Assembly: GCA_965249925.1 (NCBI GenBank)
Contig: OZ252260.1
Span: forward strand, 2,976,001-3,040,000
Length of the DNA stretch: 64,000 nucleotides
Direction of reading: 5' to 3'
Source: Hoeflea_A sp965249925
GTDB lineage: Bacteria > Pseudomonadota > Alphaproteobacteria > Rhizobiales > Rhizobiaceae
The position numbers and the translations under genes were made by a program. The notes beneath the pieces were generated by a model. That model was not told the DNA's origin. It ran no database searches and worked only from the letters and a program-made list of their open reading frames with translations. Below, one piece after another: positions 1 through 8,714 of the stretch (the stretch's first letter is position 1; every line of letters begins with the position of its first letter).

Positions 1-352
1 CCTGCTGTTTACCGACGACGCCTCCGTGTGCGCGGTGAACAGCCGATGGCGCAGCCAGGACAAACCGACCAATGTGCTGTCCTTTCCGGCCGCGCCGGTG
101 CGACCGGGCGACATGCCGGGGCCGATGCTCGGTGATATCCTGTTGGCTCTGGAGACGGTCAGCCGGGAAGCCGTGTCGCAGGATATCCCTTTCGATAACC
201 ATCTCACCCATCTTCTGGTGCATGGATTTCTGCATTTGTTAGGGTATGATCACGCTGACGAGCGCGAAGCCTGCACAATGGAGGGCCTGGAGACTCGTAT
301 TTTAGCGGCGCTCGACCTATCTGATCCCTATGAGCACACCGATCCGGTCTGA
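1..352 (+). CDS. ybeY: Endoribonuclease YbeY, 3' part (5' end outside window)
   Basis: YbeY is a zinc-dependent single-strand RNase used in 16S rRNA 3'-end maturation and 70S ribosome quality control. The frame is open from base 2, so the gene starts before the window; about 117 residues of a usual 150-170 are visible. Seen directly: the KPTNVLSFP motif and the zinc-binding HGFLHLLGYDH (H-x3-H-x5-H), both diagnostic of the family. The stop is 6 bp before the next gene (corC), an arrangement common in alphaproteobacteria, so the two are probably cotranscribed. The family call is very safe; only the 5' end is unknown. Confidence 0.96.
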   Translation, partial: LLFTDDASVCAVNSRWRSQDKPTNVLSFPAAPVRPGDMPGPMLGDILLALETVSREAVSQDIPFDNHLTHLLVHGFLHLLGYDHADEREACTMEGLETRILAALDLSDPYEHTDPV

Positions 353-358
353 ACAGAG

Positions 359-1591
359 ATGAACCACCAAAGCAGCACCGCAAACCCGGCGGTCGCGGCA
401 ACCGAGATATCGACAGCCGATTCCGAAACGGATCCCGAGAGTCGACAGCTTCCCGTAGCGATAGCATCCGGCGAGGTCGGCAGACCGTCCCTGTGGAGCC
501 GGTTTTTGCGTTTGTTCCGCTCGTCCGACCACCTCACGCTGCGTGAGAACCTGACGGATGCGCTGGCCGGCGAGGGCCCGGGCGCCGCCTTCTCGCCGGA
601 AGAGCGGGCCATGCTTCACAACATCCTGCGGCTGCGTGAGATGCGGGTCGAGGATGTCATGGTGCCGCGTGCCGATATTCGGGCTGTCGATGTGCATCTC
701 ACCCTGGGCGAGTTGATGGTGCTCTTCGAGGAGTCCGGCCATTCTCGCATGCCGGTTTACGACGACACGCTGGATGATCCGCGCGGCATGGTTCATATCC
801 GCGACCTGGTGGCACATTTCACCAAACAGGCGCGCGGACGCCGTCGGTCGTCGCGCAATGGCGCCAACGGCAGCGGCTCGGCGGCAAAAACAGCCAACGG
901 CAATGGATCGGCCAAAAAAGATCGACCGGCCAAATCCTCCGCGTTCGACCTTAGCCGTGTCGATCTGAGCAAAACCATCCAGGAGGCCGGGCTGATCCGC
1001 GATGTGCTTTTCGTGCCACCGTCCATGTTGGCCTCGGATCTGATGCAACGCATGCAGGCGATGCGCACCCAGATGGCGCTGGTGATCGACGAGTACGGCG
1101 GAACCGACGGACTGGTGTCGCTCGAGGACATAATCGAAACCGTCTTCGGCGATATCGAGGACGAGCACGACGACGAGGCCGTCATGATCAGCCGGGTGGC
1201 TGACGACGTCTTCGACGCCGATGCGCGGGTGGAGCTTGACGACATGACCGAGGTGATCGGAAAAGACTTTGTCGTCGGCGGCAAGGGTGAGGATGTGGAT
1301 ACCCTTGGCGGCCTCATCTTCTCGACTCTCGGGCGGATTCCGGCACGCGGCGAAGTGGTTCAGGCTCTGGCCAACTTCGAGTTTCACGTTTTGGAGGCCG
1401 ATCCGCGGCGCATACGCCGGGTGCGTGTCGTGCGTCGCCGTCCGGTGGCTCGTCGGCGTTCGGCAAAATCGGATCCGGAAACCGTGACGACAGCCGCCAT
1501 TTCCGAAAAGCCGGTGTCAGGCACTCCGGCGAAAGCCAAAGTGCCGGCCAAGTCTGCCCAGCACCCGTCACCCGGCACCCCCGAAGGTTAG
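359..1591 (+). CDS. corC: CBS-domain transporter-associated protein, CorC/HlyC family
   Basis: A 410-residue cytosolic protein. It has an N-terminal region, two CBS domains (about residues 95-260, with MRVEDVMVPRADI at the first) and a C-terminal CorC_HlyC domain containing LGGLIFSTLGRIPARGE. The family is linked to Mg2+/Co2+ efflux and often sits between ybeY and lnt, as here. Odd: a low-complexity Gly/Asn/Ser/Ala/Lys linker of about 45 residues (roughly 155-200) lies inside the CBS pair, and the C terminus is a basic, Pro/Ala/Lys-rich tail of about 50 residues. The ATG at 359 follows the ybeY stop by 6 bp. No membrane segment is present, so this is the CorC type without the DUF21 domain. 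Confidence 0.93.
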   Translation: MNHQSSTANPAVAATEISTADSETDPESRQLPVAIASGEVGRPSLWSRFLRLFRSSDHLTLRENLTDALAGEGPGAAFSPEERAMLHNILRLREMRVEDVMVPRADIRAVDVHLTLGELMVLFEESGHSRMPVYDDTLDDPRGMVHIRDLVAHFTKQARGRRRSSRNGANGSGSAAKTANGNGSAKKDRPAKSSAFDLSRVDLSKTIQEAGLIRDVLFVPPSMLASDLMQRMQAMRTQMALVIDEYGGTDGLVSLEDIIETVFGDIEDEHDDEAVMISRVADDVFDADARVELDDMTEVIGKDFVVGGKGEDVDTLGGLIFSTLGRIPARGEVVQALANFEFHVLEADPRRIRRVRVVRRRPVARRRSAKSDPETVTTAAISEKPVSGTPAKAKVPAKSAQHPSPGTPEG

Positions 1592-1735
1592 TTTCTCCGT
1601 AATCCGTCGGACCGATGACCGGGAGCCCTTGGTCGCCGGTCGGTTTCGGTTAATGTCTGTGCGCGGCCGGTGATTCGCACCGCGCTACGGCCGGTTGTCG
1701 CCCGTGGTTGTCTGGCGGGATCCGGTCGAGACGAC

Positions 1736-3334
1736 ATGGCGGAGGGCAATTTGCAACGACTGGCCGGCAGGATCATGCTGCTGTGGGGTGTCCGGCGCTG
1801 GGCGCTTGCCTTTGCGGCGGGCGCCCTGGCGGTCATTGCCCTGCCGCCGTTCGATTTTTTTGCCGTACTGTTCGTCTCCTTCACGATCCTGGTCTGGCTG
1901 CTCGACGGTGCGAGCAGCGACGGCGGTGCCGGATTCGTGCGGCGCATCGGCCCGGCCTTCGGCATCGGCTGGTGGTTCGGATTCGGATATTTCGTCGGTG
2001 GCATGTGGTGGCTTGGCAATGCCCTGCTGATCGAGGCGGAGGCCTTTGCCTGGGCGCTTCCGTTGGCCGTGTTCGGTTTGCCGGCCGTGCTTGCGCTGTT
2101 TTTCGGTTTCGCAACTGCCCTGGCCCGTCTCCTGTGGTCGGATGGGCTCGGCCGCATATGCGCACTGGCCCTGGGATTTGGATTGGCCGAATGGTTGCGC
2201 AGTTTCCTGCTGACCGGCTTTCCCTGGAACGCCATCGGTTACGGCGCTATGCCGGCGCCGGTGCTGATGCAATCGGCATCGCTCGTCGGCCTGTTCAGCA
2301 TGTCGGCGTTGGCTGTTTTCGTTTTTTCGGCACCCGCCCTGATCGCCACGCGCCGTGATGCGGTGCCGGGTCTGACCATTGCGCTGATCCTGCTGCTCGC
2401 GCACACCGGTTTCGGTCTGTGGCGGCTTTCCCAGCCCGAGGAGGCAGCGGCGGGAACGGTCGTCGTGCGCGTTGTGCAACCGTCCATCGATCAGTCGGTT
2501 AAATGGGACAACACCGAACGGGATCGGATCTTTGACCGGCTGATCGACTTGACGACACGGCCGGGGAACGGCGCGCGGCCGACCCATGTGGTCTGGCCCG
2601 AGACCTCCGTGCCGTATCTGCTGACCAACACGCCGGCGGCGCTCGCCCGAATCGGCGACGTGTTGCATCCCGAACAGACGCTGATCACCGGCGCGGTGCG
2701 TCAGGAAACGGCTGGCGCCGGTCAGCCCGCGCGGTATTACAATTCGATTTACGTCATTGATGGGGACGGTCAGATTGTGGCGGCCGCCGATAAGCGGCAT
2801 CTGGTGCCTTTCGGCGAGTATCTGCCGTTGCAGTCGGTGCTTGAGAGCATCGGACTGGGGACGATTGCCGAAACCCCTGGAACCTTCACGCCCGGCAGCC
2901 GGCGCTTGACGGTTCCGGTCCCGGGTGGTCTGCATTTTCTGCCGCTGATCTGCTACGAAGCGATTTTTCCGCACCAGCTCGTCGCCGAAGGTCCGGCTGC
3001 CGATTTCATGGTCAATGTTACCAACGATGCGTGGTATGGTGCGACACCGGGGCCTTATCAACATTTTCGTCAGGCCCAGTTGCGGGCAGTGGAGACAGGG
3101 TTGCCACTGGTGCGTGCCGGAAACAACGGTGTTTCAGCTGTTACTGACGGTCGTGGCCGGATAATCGACGGATTAGCACTTAATACTGTCGGTTATATTG
3201 ATGTTGAGTTGCCAAATAAGGCGAGAAGAAACGGAAATACTGACATGCATCGCGTAGTTTTCTGGCTGATAATCGCATTACTTTTGGCAGGCGCATTGAT
3301 TTCACGTCACAGTTTCACAAGAGGGCGCAATTGA
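1736..3334 (+). CDS. lnt: Apolipoprotein N-acyltransferase
   Basis: Inner-membrane enzyme that adds the third acyl chain to the N-terminal cysteine of lipoproteins, the last step of lipoprotein maturation. From the ATG at 1736 it is 532 residues, a normal length. The N-terminal half has about six hydrophobic segments; the C-terminal half is a nitrilase-like domain with the expected triad: Glu in VVWPETSVPY, Lys in AADKRHLVPFGEYLP and Cys in PLICYEAIFP. The frame is open upstream to a GTG at 1670, but homologous proteins begin close to the QRLAGRI segment, so 1736 is preferred. The last 150 bases are visibly richer in A+T than the rest of the gene. Confidence 0.95.
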   Translation: MAEGNLQRLAGRIMLLWGVRRWALAFAAGALAVIALPPFDFFAVLFVSFTILVWLLDGASSDGGAGFVRRIGPAFGIGWWFGFGYFVGGMWWLGNALLIEAEAFAWALPLAVFGLPAVLALFFGFATALARLLWSDGLGRICALALGFGLAEWLRSFLLTGFPWNAIGYGAMPAPVLMQSASLVGLFSMSALAVFVFSAPALIATRRDAVPGLTIALILLLAHTGFGLWRLSQPEEAAAGTVVVRVVQPSIDQSVKWDNTERDRIFDRLIDLTTRPGNGARPTHVVWPETSVPYLLTNTPAALARIGDVLHPEQTLITGAVRQETAGAGQPARYYNSIYVIDGDGQIVAAADKRHLVPFGEYLPLQSVLESIGLGTIAETPGTFTPGSRRLTVPVPGGLHFLPLICYEAIFPHQLVAEGPAADFMVNVTNDAWYGATPGPYQHFRQAQLRAVETGLPLVRAGNNGVSAVTDGRGRIIDGLALNTVGYIDVELPNKARRNGNTDMHRVVFWLIIALLLAGALISRHSFTRGRN

Positions 3335-3359
3335 CGAAAAACCCCTAAAATTGCATAGA
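3331..3359 (+). promoter_or_regulatory. Candidate sigma-70 promoter for the XRE regulator
   Basis: TTGACG at 3331-3336 and CATAGA at 3354-3359 are separated by 17 bases. The -35 box overlaps the lnt stop codon. It would give a leader of about 130 bases before the regulator's ATG at 3495. This is a consensus match by eye only. Confidence 0.4.
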
Positions 3360-3494
3360 TAGTTCGCGTAGCAGTAATGGGCGATGTTGTCCGGGGGCGA
3401 AAAAACCTTCTGCAGGGCGGGGAAGGAGTAACGGCGACAGCATCATGAACGTCAACCTAATGTGGGCCAGACGCAGGTCCGCAGGAAGAAAGCC

Positions 3495-3923
3495 ATGACT
3501 ACAGTCGTTAACAAGAAAAAACCGAACCCTATCGATATTCATGTCGGCTCTCGTATTCGGCTTCGCCGAACCATGCTCGGCATGAGCCAGGAAAAGCTGG
3601 GCGATAGCCTGGGTATCACCTTTCAGCAGATACAGAAATATGAAAAAGGAACGAACCGGGTCGGTGCCAGCCGTCTGCAAAACATATCATCGATCCTGAA
3701 TGTGCCGGTCTCCTTCTTCTTCGAGGATGCACCCGGTGACCCGTCGACCGGCCAGCCGGGCATGTCGGAAACCTCGAGTTCGAACTACGTGGTCGATTTC
3801 CTCTCGTCTTCGGAAGGGCTGCAACTGAACCGCGCATTCGTCCGGATAGAGGATCCGAAAGTCCGGCGGAAAATCGTCGACCTGGTTAAGGCGCTTGCCG
3901 CCGAAGGAGATAGTTCCTCTTAA
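3495..3923 (+). CDS. XRE-family transcriptional regulator, PraR/PhrR-like
   Basis: A 142-residue protein with a Cro/cI helix-turn-helix at residues 17-75: RIRLRRTMLGMSQEKLGDSL is followed by a recognition helix and KYEKGTNRV. The C-terminal half is acidic and Ser-rich and ends in a helix (VRRKIVDLVKALAAE). Rhizobial PhrR/PraR proteins have this size and layout and are encoded between lnt and metK, as here; in rhizobia PraR controls biofilm, quorum-sensing and surface genes. The ATG at 3495 is chosen over a GTG at 3462 because AGGAAG lies just upstream of it. The identity as PraR is from context and motif, so I leave the symbol blank. Confidence 0.85.
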   Translation: MTTVVNKKKPNPIDIHVGSRIRLRRTMLGMSQEKLGDSLGITFQQIQKYEKGTNRVGASRLQNISSILNVPVSFFFEDAPGDPSTGQPGMSETSSSNYVVDFLSSSEGLQLNRAFVRIEDPKVRRKIVDLVKALAAEGDSSS

Positions 3924-3984
3924 GTTGTCCTGCTAAAGCCGGACCAATCTTACATCTCGCTGGGCGCTTGTTCGGCCTGCGGTG

Positions 3985-4031
3985 AGGCGTGATGCAACGC
4001 CTTCCGATGCTCCTGCAGCACAGGATGTCGG
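3985..4031 (+). promoter_or_regulatory. Paired stem-loops in the metK upstream region
   Basis: Two adjacent hairpins occur in the 229-base gap before metK. The first has a perfect 6-bp stem, AGGCGT (3985-3990) with ACGCCT (3997-4002). The second combines CCGA (4004-4007) with TCGG (4028-4031) and an inner TCCTG (4011-4015) with CAGGA (4021-4025). Neither has a T-run, so they do not look like terminators. A very A+T-rich stretch and a weak promoter-like pair (TTGTCA at 4089, TAACTA at 4112) follow before the ATG at 4153. If that promoter is the real one, the hairpins lie outside the metK transcript. They do not match any SAM riboswitch class I can recognise. Confidence 0.3.
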
Positions 4032-4152
4032 CCCTGACCGGGCCGATCCGCGCGATCATATCAAGATATATTTATATGCTTCTACGACTTGTCATGAGCG
4101 TCCGATTTCAATAACTAGGCTCAGTCAGACGGGATATTTGCAGAGGCGGGCC

Positions 4153-5472
4153 ATGGCGCGGAGCGTTTATCATTTCACCAGCGAGTCGGTGTCTGAGGGA
4201 CACCCCGACAAAGTATGCGACCGTATTTCCGATGAGATCGTGGATCTGATCTACCGGGAAGCGCGCAAATCGGGTGCCGACCCCTGGAATGTGCGCGTCG
4301 CCTGCGAGACGCTGGCGACCACGAACCGGGTGGTGATCGCTGGCGAGGTCCGTGTGCCGCAATCGCTGATGAAGAAAGACAAGCACGGCAAAGATGTGAT
4401 CAATCCGTCGCGCTTTCGCTCCGCCGCACGGCGTGCCATCCGTGATATCGGCTACGAGCAGGACGGCTTCCATTGGAAGGACGCCAAGATCGATGTCTTG
4501 CTGCACACCCAGTCCGCCGACATCGCCCAGGGCGTCGACAACGCCGCCGACAATGACGGCTTTGAGGGTGCTGGCGACCAGGGCATCATGTTCGGTTATG
4601 CCTGCAACGAAACACCCGATCTGATGCCGGCGCCGATCTATTACTCCCACCAGATCCTGCGCCTGCTGTCGCAGGCACGAAAGGACGGCGAGGGCGATGC
4701 TGGCAAGCTGGGGCCCGATGCCAAGAGCCAGGTGACGGTGCGCTACGTCGATGGCGAACCGGCCGAGGTGACGCAGATTGTCCTGTCGACACAACATCTC
4801 GACGACGATTGGGACTCCGGCAAGGTACGCGAAGTGGTCGAACCGGTCATTCGCGAGGCGTTGGATGGCCTGCCGATCGCCGACGACTGCAACTGGTATA
4901 TCAATCCCACCGGCAAATTCGTCATCGGCGGTCCCGATGGTGATGCCGGTCTCACCGGCCGCAAAATCATCGTTGACACCTATGGCGGTGCGGCACCGCA
5001 TGGCGGTGGCGCGTTCTCCGGCAAGGATACGACGAAGGTGGACCGCTCGGCCGCCTACATGGCACGCTATCTTGCCAAGAACATCGTGGCGTCGAAACTG
5101 GCGGATCGCTGCACCATCCAGCTGTCGTATGCGATCGGTGTGGCGCAACCGCTGTCGGTCTATATCAACCTGCACGGCACAGGCGCCAACGGCGTTTGTG
5201 AGGAGCATCTGGAACAGGCGATCCGAGAGCTTGTCGACCTGTCGCCGACCGGCATCCGGCAGCATCTCGACCTCAACCGTCCGATCTATGCCAAGACCGC
5301 AGCCTATGGTCACTTCGGTCGCAAAGCCGGCCGCGACGGCTCGTTCTCCTGGGAAAAAACCGATCTGGTGAAGGCCTTGAAACGGGCTCTCAAGGCGCAC
5401 AAACCGGGCACCAATGTCGCCGCCTCGGTCGACGGAGCGGTGGCGTCGACAAAGGAAACGGTCGGGGCCTGA
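4153..5472 (+). CDS. metK: S-adenosylmethionine synthetase
   Basis: Makes SAM from methionine and ATP; cytosolic. 439 residues from ATG 4153, slightly longer than the E. coli enzyme, as usual in alphaproteobacteria. Seen: the N-terminal FTSESVSEGHPDKVCDRISD, the ATP/methionine-binding GAGDQGIMFGYA and the P-loop-like GGGAFSGKDTTKVDRSAAY near the C-terminal third. The frame is open upstream to 3982, but translation before MARSVYHFTSESV has no family similarity. The next gene is trmB, a SAM-dependent tRNA methyltransferase, 53 bp downstream. Confidence 0.97.
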   Translation: MARSVYHFTSESVSEGHPDKVCDRISDEIVDLIYREARKSGADPWNVRVACETLATTNRVVIAGEVRVPQSLMKKDKHGKDVINPSRFRSAARRAIRDIGYEQDGFHWKDAKIDVLLHTQSADIAQGVDNAADNDGFEGAGDQGIMFGYACNETPDLMPAPIYYSHQILRLLSQARKDGEGDAGKLGPDAKSQVTVRYVDGEPAEVTQIVLSTQHLDDDWDSGKVREVVEPVIREALDGLPIADDCNWYINPTGKFVIGGPDGDAGLTGRKIIVDTYGGAAPHGGGAFSGKDTTKVDRSAAYMARYLAKNIVASKLADRCTIQLSYAIGVAQPLSVYINLHGTGANGVCEEHLEQAIRELVDLSPTGIRQHLDLNRPIYAKTAAYGHFGRKAGRDGSFSWEKTDLVKALKRALKAHKPGTNVAASVDGAVASTKETVGA

Positions 5473-5525
5473 TCGCTTTACACCGGCTCATCCGGTGAAA
5501 ACACTGAAGACGACGGGATGCCGGC

Positions 5526-6251
5526 ATGGCGACCGACCATCCGCAACGGTCAACCGAAGCGTTTTTCGGGCGACGCAGAGGCAAGGCGCTGCGTCCGGCA
5601 CAGCGCGACGCATTGAACGCGGTGCTGCCTCAGTTGCGGCTCGACCTGCAGCATCTGCCACCCGCCACCTTACTGTCTCTGTTTCAGGCACCGGTAAGCC
5701 GCATCCGACTTGAAATCGGCTTTGGCGGCGGCGAGCATTTCCTGCATCGCGCCGCCGCGTTTCCGGACATTGGCTTCATCGGGATCGAGCCTTTTGTCAA
5801 CGGCATGGCCAAATGCGCCAGCGCCCTCGCCGACGCGCCGCTCGACAATGTGCGGCTTTATGATGACGACGCCACGCAACTGCTCGATTGGCTGCCGGAC
5901 GCCTCGCTGGATCAGATCGACCTGCTGTATCCCGATCCCTGGCCGAAGAAGCGACACTGGAAACGCCGCTTTGTTTCAAAGGTCAATCTCGACCGGTTCG
6001 CCCGGGTGCTCAAACCGGGCGGCCGGTTCTGTTTCGCCTCCGATATCGCATCCTATGTCAACTGGACGCTGGTTCTGTGTGAACGACATCCGTCCTTTTG
6101 CTGGCTTGCCGAATCGGCCGACGACTGGCGTCGTCCCTTTGCAGGATGGCCGGGCACGCGCTACGAGGCCAAGGCGATCCGCGAGGGACGCGTTGCCTCT
6201 TATCTGCGCTTTCAGCGCCGCCGCGACGCGAAGCGGCAGCAAGCCGCCTGA
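5526..6251 (+). CDS. trmB: tRNA (guanine-N7-)-methyltransferase
   Basis: Uses SAM to methylate G46 in tRNA variable loops. 241 residues. Seen: the SAM-binding loop EIGFGGGEHFLHRA (about residues 63-76) and the family signature YPDPWPKKRHWKRRFV (about 137-152). It lies directly after metK, whose product is its methyl donor, and before the rimP operon. A short imperfect hairpin (about 6252-6270) follows the stop but lacks a T-run. Confidence 0.95.
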   Translation: MATDHPQRSTEAFFGRRRGKALRPAQRDALNAVLPQLRLDLQHLPPATLLSLFQAPVSRIRLEIGFGGGEHFLHRAAAFPDIGFIGIEPFVNGMAKCASALADAPLDNVRLYDDDATQLLDWLPDASLDQIDLLYPDPWPKKRHWKRRFVSKVNLDRFARVLKPGGRFCFASDIASYVNWTLVLCERHPSFCWLAESADDWRRPFAGWPGTRYEAKAIREGRVASYLRFQRRRDAKRQQAA

Positions 6252-6268
6252 AAGTCGGCACGCCGACC

Positions 6269-6297
6269 TTGCAATTGCCCATGATCACGCGTATATC
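6269..6297 (+). promoter_or_regulatory. Candidate promoter of the rimP-nusA-infB operon
   Basis: TTGCAA at 6269-6274 and TATATC at 6292-6297 are separated by exactly 17 bases. It lies just after trmB and just upstream of the attenuator-like terminator, so the terminator would fall in the operon leader. Confidence 0.45.
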
Positions 6298-6324
6298 AGG
6301 CGCAAATCTTGATCATCTTGAACA

Positions 6325-6355
6325 AGAGTGGGCCCCGCCGGACCCGCTCTTTTTT
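6325..6355 (+). terminator. Attenuator-like intrinsic terminator in the rimP leader
   Basis: AGAGTGGG (6325-6332) pairs with CCCGCTCT (6343-6350) with one G-U pair, and six T residues follow (6350-6355). An outer stem, TGAACA (6319-6324) with TGTTCA (6355-6360), can extend it past the T-run. It sits between the candidate promoter and rimP, so transcription of the operon must read through it. Premature terminators ahead of rimP-nusA operons are known in other proteobacteria; antitermination here would be an inference. Confidence 0.65.
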
Positions 6356-6378
6356 GTTCAACAGGCGGGCGCAGCGGC

Positions 6379-7002
6379 TTGGATAGACAAACAACGGCTT
6401 CCCTGGAGGAGGCCAAAGACGCGGAAAACAGACTTATTGTCGAATCGGGTCTCGACGCCCGCATCGCTTCGATCGTCGAGCCGGTGCTGGAGTCGATGGG
6501 CTACCGCCTCGTCCGAGTCCGGCTCAGCGGGCAGAATGGAATGACGCTGCAGATCATGGCGGAGCGCCCTGACGGCATCATGACCGTGGAGGATTGCGAG
6601 GCTGTCTCGCGCGCCGTTTCTCCGGCTCTCGACGTCGAGGATCCGATCGACCGGGCCTATCATTTGGAGGTTTCGTCGCCCGGTATCGACCGGCCCATGG
6701 TGCGCCGCTCCGATTTCGAGCGGTGGGCGGGCCACCTGCTGAAATGCGAGACAACGGTACCGGTCGACGGCAGGAAACGGTTTCGCGGCACCATCGTTGC
6801 CGTCGAAGGCGATGGCTTCGTCCTGCAACGCGATCAGGCAAGCTACGGCGACGAGCCGCGGGTACACATACCGTTCGATGCCCTGGGCGAGGCCAAACTG
6901 ATTTTGACGGACGAACTGATCCGCGCTTCGCTGGCCGCCGACAAGGCGGCGAAAGCGGCGCGCGCCAAGACAGACGAAACAGACAACGACCTGCGGAACT
7001 GA
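6379..7002 (+). CDS. rimP: Ribosome maturation factor RimP
   Basis: Needed for 30S subunit maturation. The family core begins near ESGLDARIASIVEPVLESMG, then GQNGMTLQIMAERPDG, DVEDPIDRAYHLEVSSPGID and a C-terminal SH3-like domain with RFRGTIVAVEGDGFVLQ; the tail is basic and charged. The start is uncertain. The frame is open to a GTG at 6328, but that codon lies inside the terminator hairpin, and no ATG is in frame before the conserved core. TTG at 6379 (giving 207 residues) is the most plausible start I can see. A GGAGGAGG tract at about 6405 has no usable start codon at normal spacing. First gene of rimP-nusA-ylxR-infB. Confidence 0.9.
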   Translation: MDRQTTASLEEAKDAENRLIVESGLDARIASIVEPVLESMGYRLVRVRLSGQNGMTLQIMAERPDGIMTVEDCEAVSRAVSPALDVEDPIDRAYHLEVSSPGIDRPMVRRSDFERWAGHLLKCETTVPVDGRKRFRGTIVAVEGDGFVLQRDQASYGDEPRVHIPFDALGEAKLILTDELIRASLAADKAAKAARAKTDETDNDLRN

Positions 7003-7048
7003 CGGCAAATCGCCGGCGGCCGCGACATGCCATGTGATGGAGAACAAG

Positions 7049-8677
7049 ATGGCGGTGAGTGCAAACAGGCTCGAACTCCTTCAGATTGCCGACGCCGTGG
7101 CGCGGGAAAAGGCGATCGACCGGGAAATCGTGATCGATGCGATGGCGGACGCCATTCAGAAGGCGGCGCGTTCGCGCTACGGGTCGGAAACCAACATCCG
7201 GGCCGACATCAATGCCAAGACCGGTGAGATCAAGCTTCAACGCCTGTTGGAGGTGGTCGAGACGGTTGAGGACTATTCAACCCAGATCGCCCTGGAACTG
7301 GCCCGCGACCGCAATCCGGAGGCGCAACTCGGTGACTTCATCGCGGAGCCGCTGCCGCCGATGGATTTTGGCCGCATCGCCGCACAGTCGGCCAAGCAGG
7401 TGATCGTTCAGAAGGTGCGCGAAGCGGAGCGCGACCGGCAGTACGAGGAATTCAAGGATCGGGTCGGCGAGATCGTCAACGGAACGGTCAAGCGCGTCGA
7501 ATACGGCAACGTGATCGTCGATCTCGGCCGCGGCGAGGCGATCATACGCCGTGACGAGCTGATCCCGCGCGAGAACTTCCGCTATGGCGACCGCGTGCGC
7601 GCCTATGTATATGACGTGCGGCGCGAGCAGCGCGGACCGCAGATTTTCCTGTCGCGCACCCATCCGCAGTTCATGGTCAAACTGTTCACTATGGAAGTGC
7701 CGGAGATTTATGACGGCATCATCGAAATTCGATCGGTGGCACGCGATCCCGGATCCCGTGCCAAGATCGCGGTGATCTCCAACGACAGTTCCATCGATCC
7801 GGTCGGCGCCTGCGTCGGCATGCGCGGCAGCCGCGTGCAGGCGGTTGTCGGTGAGTTGCAGGGCGAAAAGATCGACATTATCCCGTGGTCGATGGACCCG
7901 GCCTCTTTCATCGTCAATGCGCTGCAGCCGGCCGAGGTCGCCAAGGTGGTGCTGGACGAAGACGCCGAGCGCATCGAGGTGGTCGTTCCGGACGATCAGC
8001 TGTCGCTGGCCATCGGACGCCGCGGTCAGAATGTCCGCCTGGCCTCGCAACTGACCGGATGGGACATTGACATTCTGACCGAGCAGGAAGAGTCAGAACG
8101 CCGCCAGAAGGAATTCAACGAGCGCACCGAACTGTTCATGAACGCGCTCAATGTCGATGAAATGGTTGGCCAGGTGTTGGCTTCGGAAGGCTTCTCGCAG
8201 GTCGAGGAGGTCGCCTATGTCGAACTCGACGAGATCGCCTCGATCGAGGGCTTCGACGAAGACACGGCTGTCGAGATTCAGAGCCGGGCGCGCGAGTACC
8301 TCGATGCGATCGAGGCCGAACTCGAGGAAAAGCGCATCGAGCTTGGGGTCGAGGACGAACTGCGCAGCATTCCCGGCATGACAACGTCGATGATGGTGGC
8401 GCTGGGCGAGGACGGTGTTAAGTCGATCGAGGATTTCGCCGGCTGCGCCGCCGATGACCTCGTCGGTTGGACGGAGCGTAAGGATGGCGAGACCAAGCGA
8501 TTCGACGGTCTGTTTTCCGCTCTCGACGTGTCCCGCGCCGAGGCCGAGCAGATGATTGTCACGGCGCGCCTGACAGCCGGTTGGATCACCGAGGAAGATC
8601 TCGCGGCAGCCGAGGAAGCCGAGGCGGAAGAGGAGGCCGTGGACGAAGAAGCCGTCAGCCAGGCCGCCGAGGTCTGA
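7049..8677 (+). CDS. nusA: Transcription termination/antitermination protein NusA
   Basis: 542 residues. Binds RNA polymerase and nascent RNA; controls pausing, termination and rRNA antitermination. Domains in order: N-terminal domain (MAVSANRLELLQIADAVARE onward), S1 domain (VGEIVNGTVKRVEYGNVIVD), KH domains (VGACVGMRGSRVQAVVGEL and LAIGRRGQNVRLASQLTGW) and two C-terminal helical acidic repeats ending in an Asp/Glu-rich tail. ATG 7049 is chosen because GGAG at 7039-7042 is correctly spaced; GTG 7034 and ATG 7037 are in frame but overlap that site. NusA could act on the terminator upstream of rimP as an autoregulator, which is inference. Confidence 0.97.
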   Translation: MAVSANRLELLQIADAVAREKAIDREIVIDAMADAIQKAARSRYGSETNIRADINAKTGEIKLQRLLEVVETVEDYSTQIALELARDRNPEAQLGDFIAEPLPPMDFGRIAAQSAKQVIVQKVREAERDRQYEEFKDRVGEIVNGTVKRVEYGNVIVDLGRGEAIIRRDELIPRENFRYGDRVRAYVYDVRREQRGPQIFLSRTHPQFMVKLFTMEVPEIYDGIIEIRSVARDPGSRAKIAVISNDSSIDPVGACVGMRGSRVQAVVGELQGEKIDIIPWSMDPASFIVNALQPAEVAKVVLDEDAERIEVVVPDDQLSLAIGRRGQNVRLASQLTGWDIDILTEQEESERRQKEFNERTELFMNALNVDEMVGQVLASEGFSQVEEVAYVELDEIASIEGFDEDTAVEIQSRAREYLDAIEAELEEKRIELGVEDELRSIPGMTTSMMVALGEDGVKSIEDFAGCAADDLVGWTERKDGETKRFDGLFSALDVSRAEAEQMIVTARLTAGWITEEDLAAAEEAEAEEEAVDEEAVSQAAEV

Positions 8678-8714
8678 GCCGCAGACGTGTCGACGCGGCG
8701 ATTCGGGTGCGCCG

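Noticed and set aside
4004..4031. SAM/SAH riboswitch upstream of metK
   Set aside because: The hairpins do not show the conserved core of SAM-II, SAM/SAH or SAH riboswitches as I know them.
3982..4152. N-terminal extension of metK by 57 codons
   Set aside because: The extension has no family similarity, overlaps hairpins, and the standard MetK start is at 4153.
5481..5497. Terminator after metK (CACCGG-CTCAT-CCGGTG)
   Set aside because: Short stem without a T-run; trmB follows closely and is probably cotranscribed.
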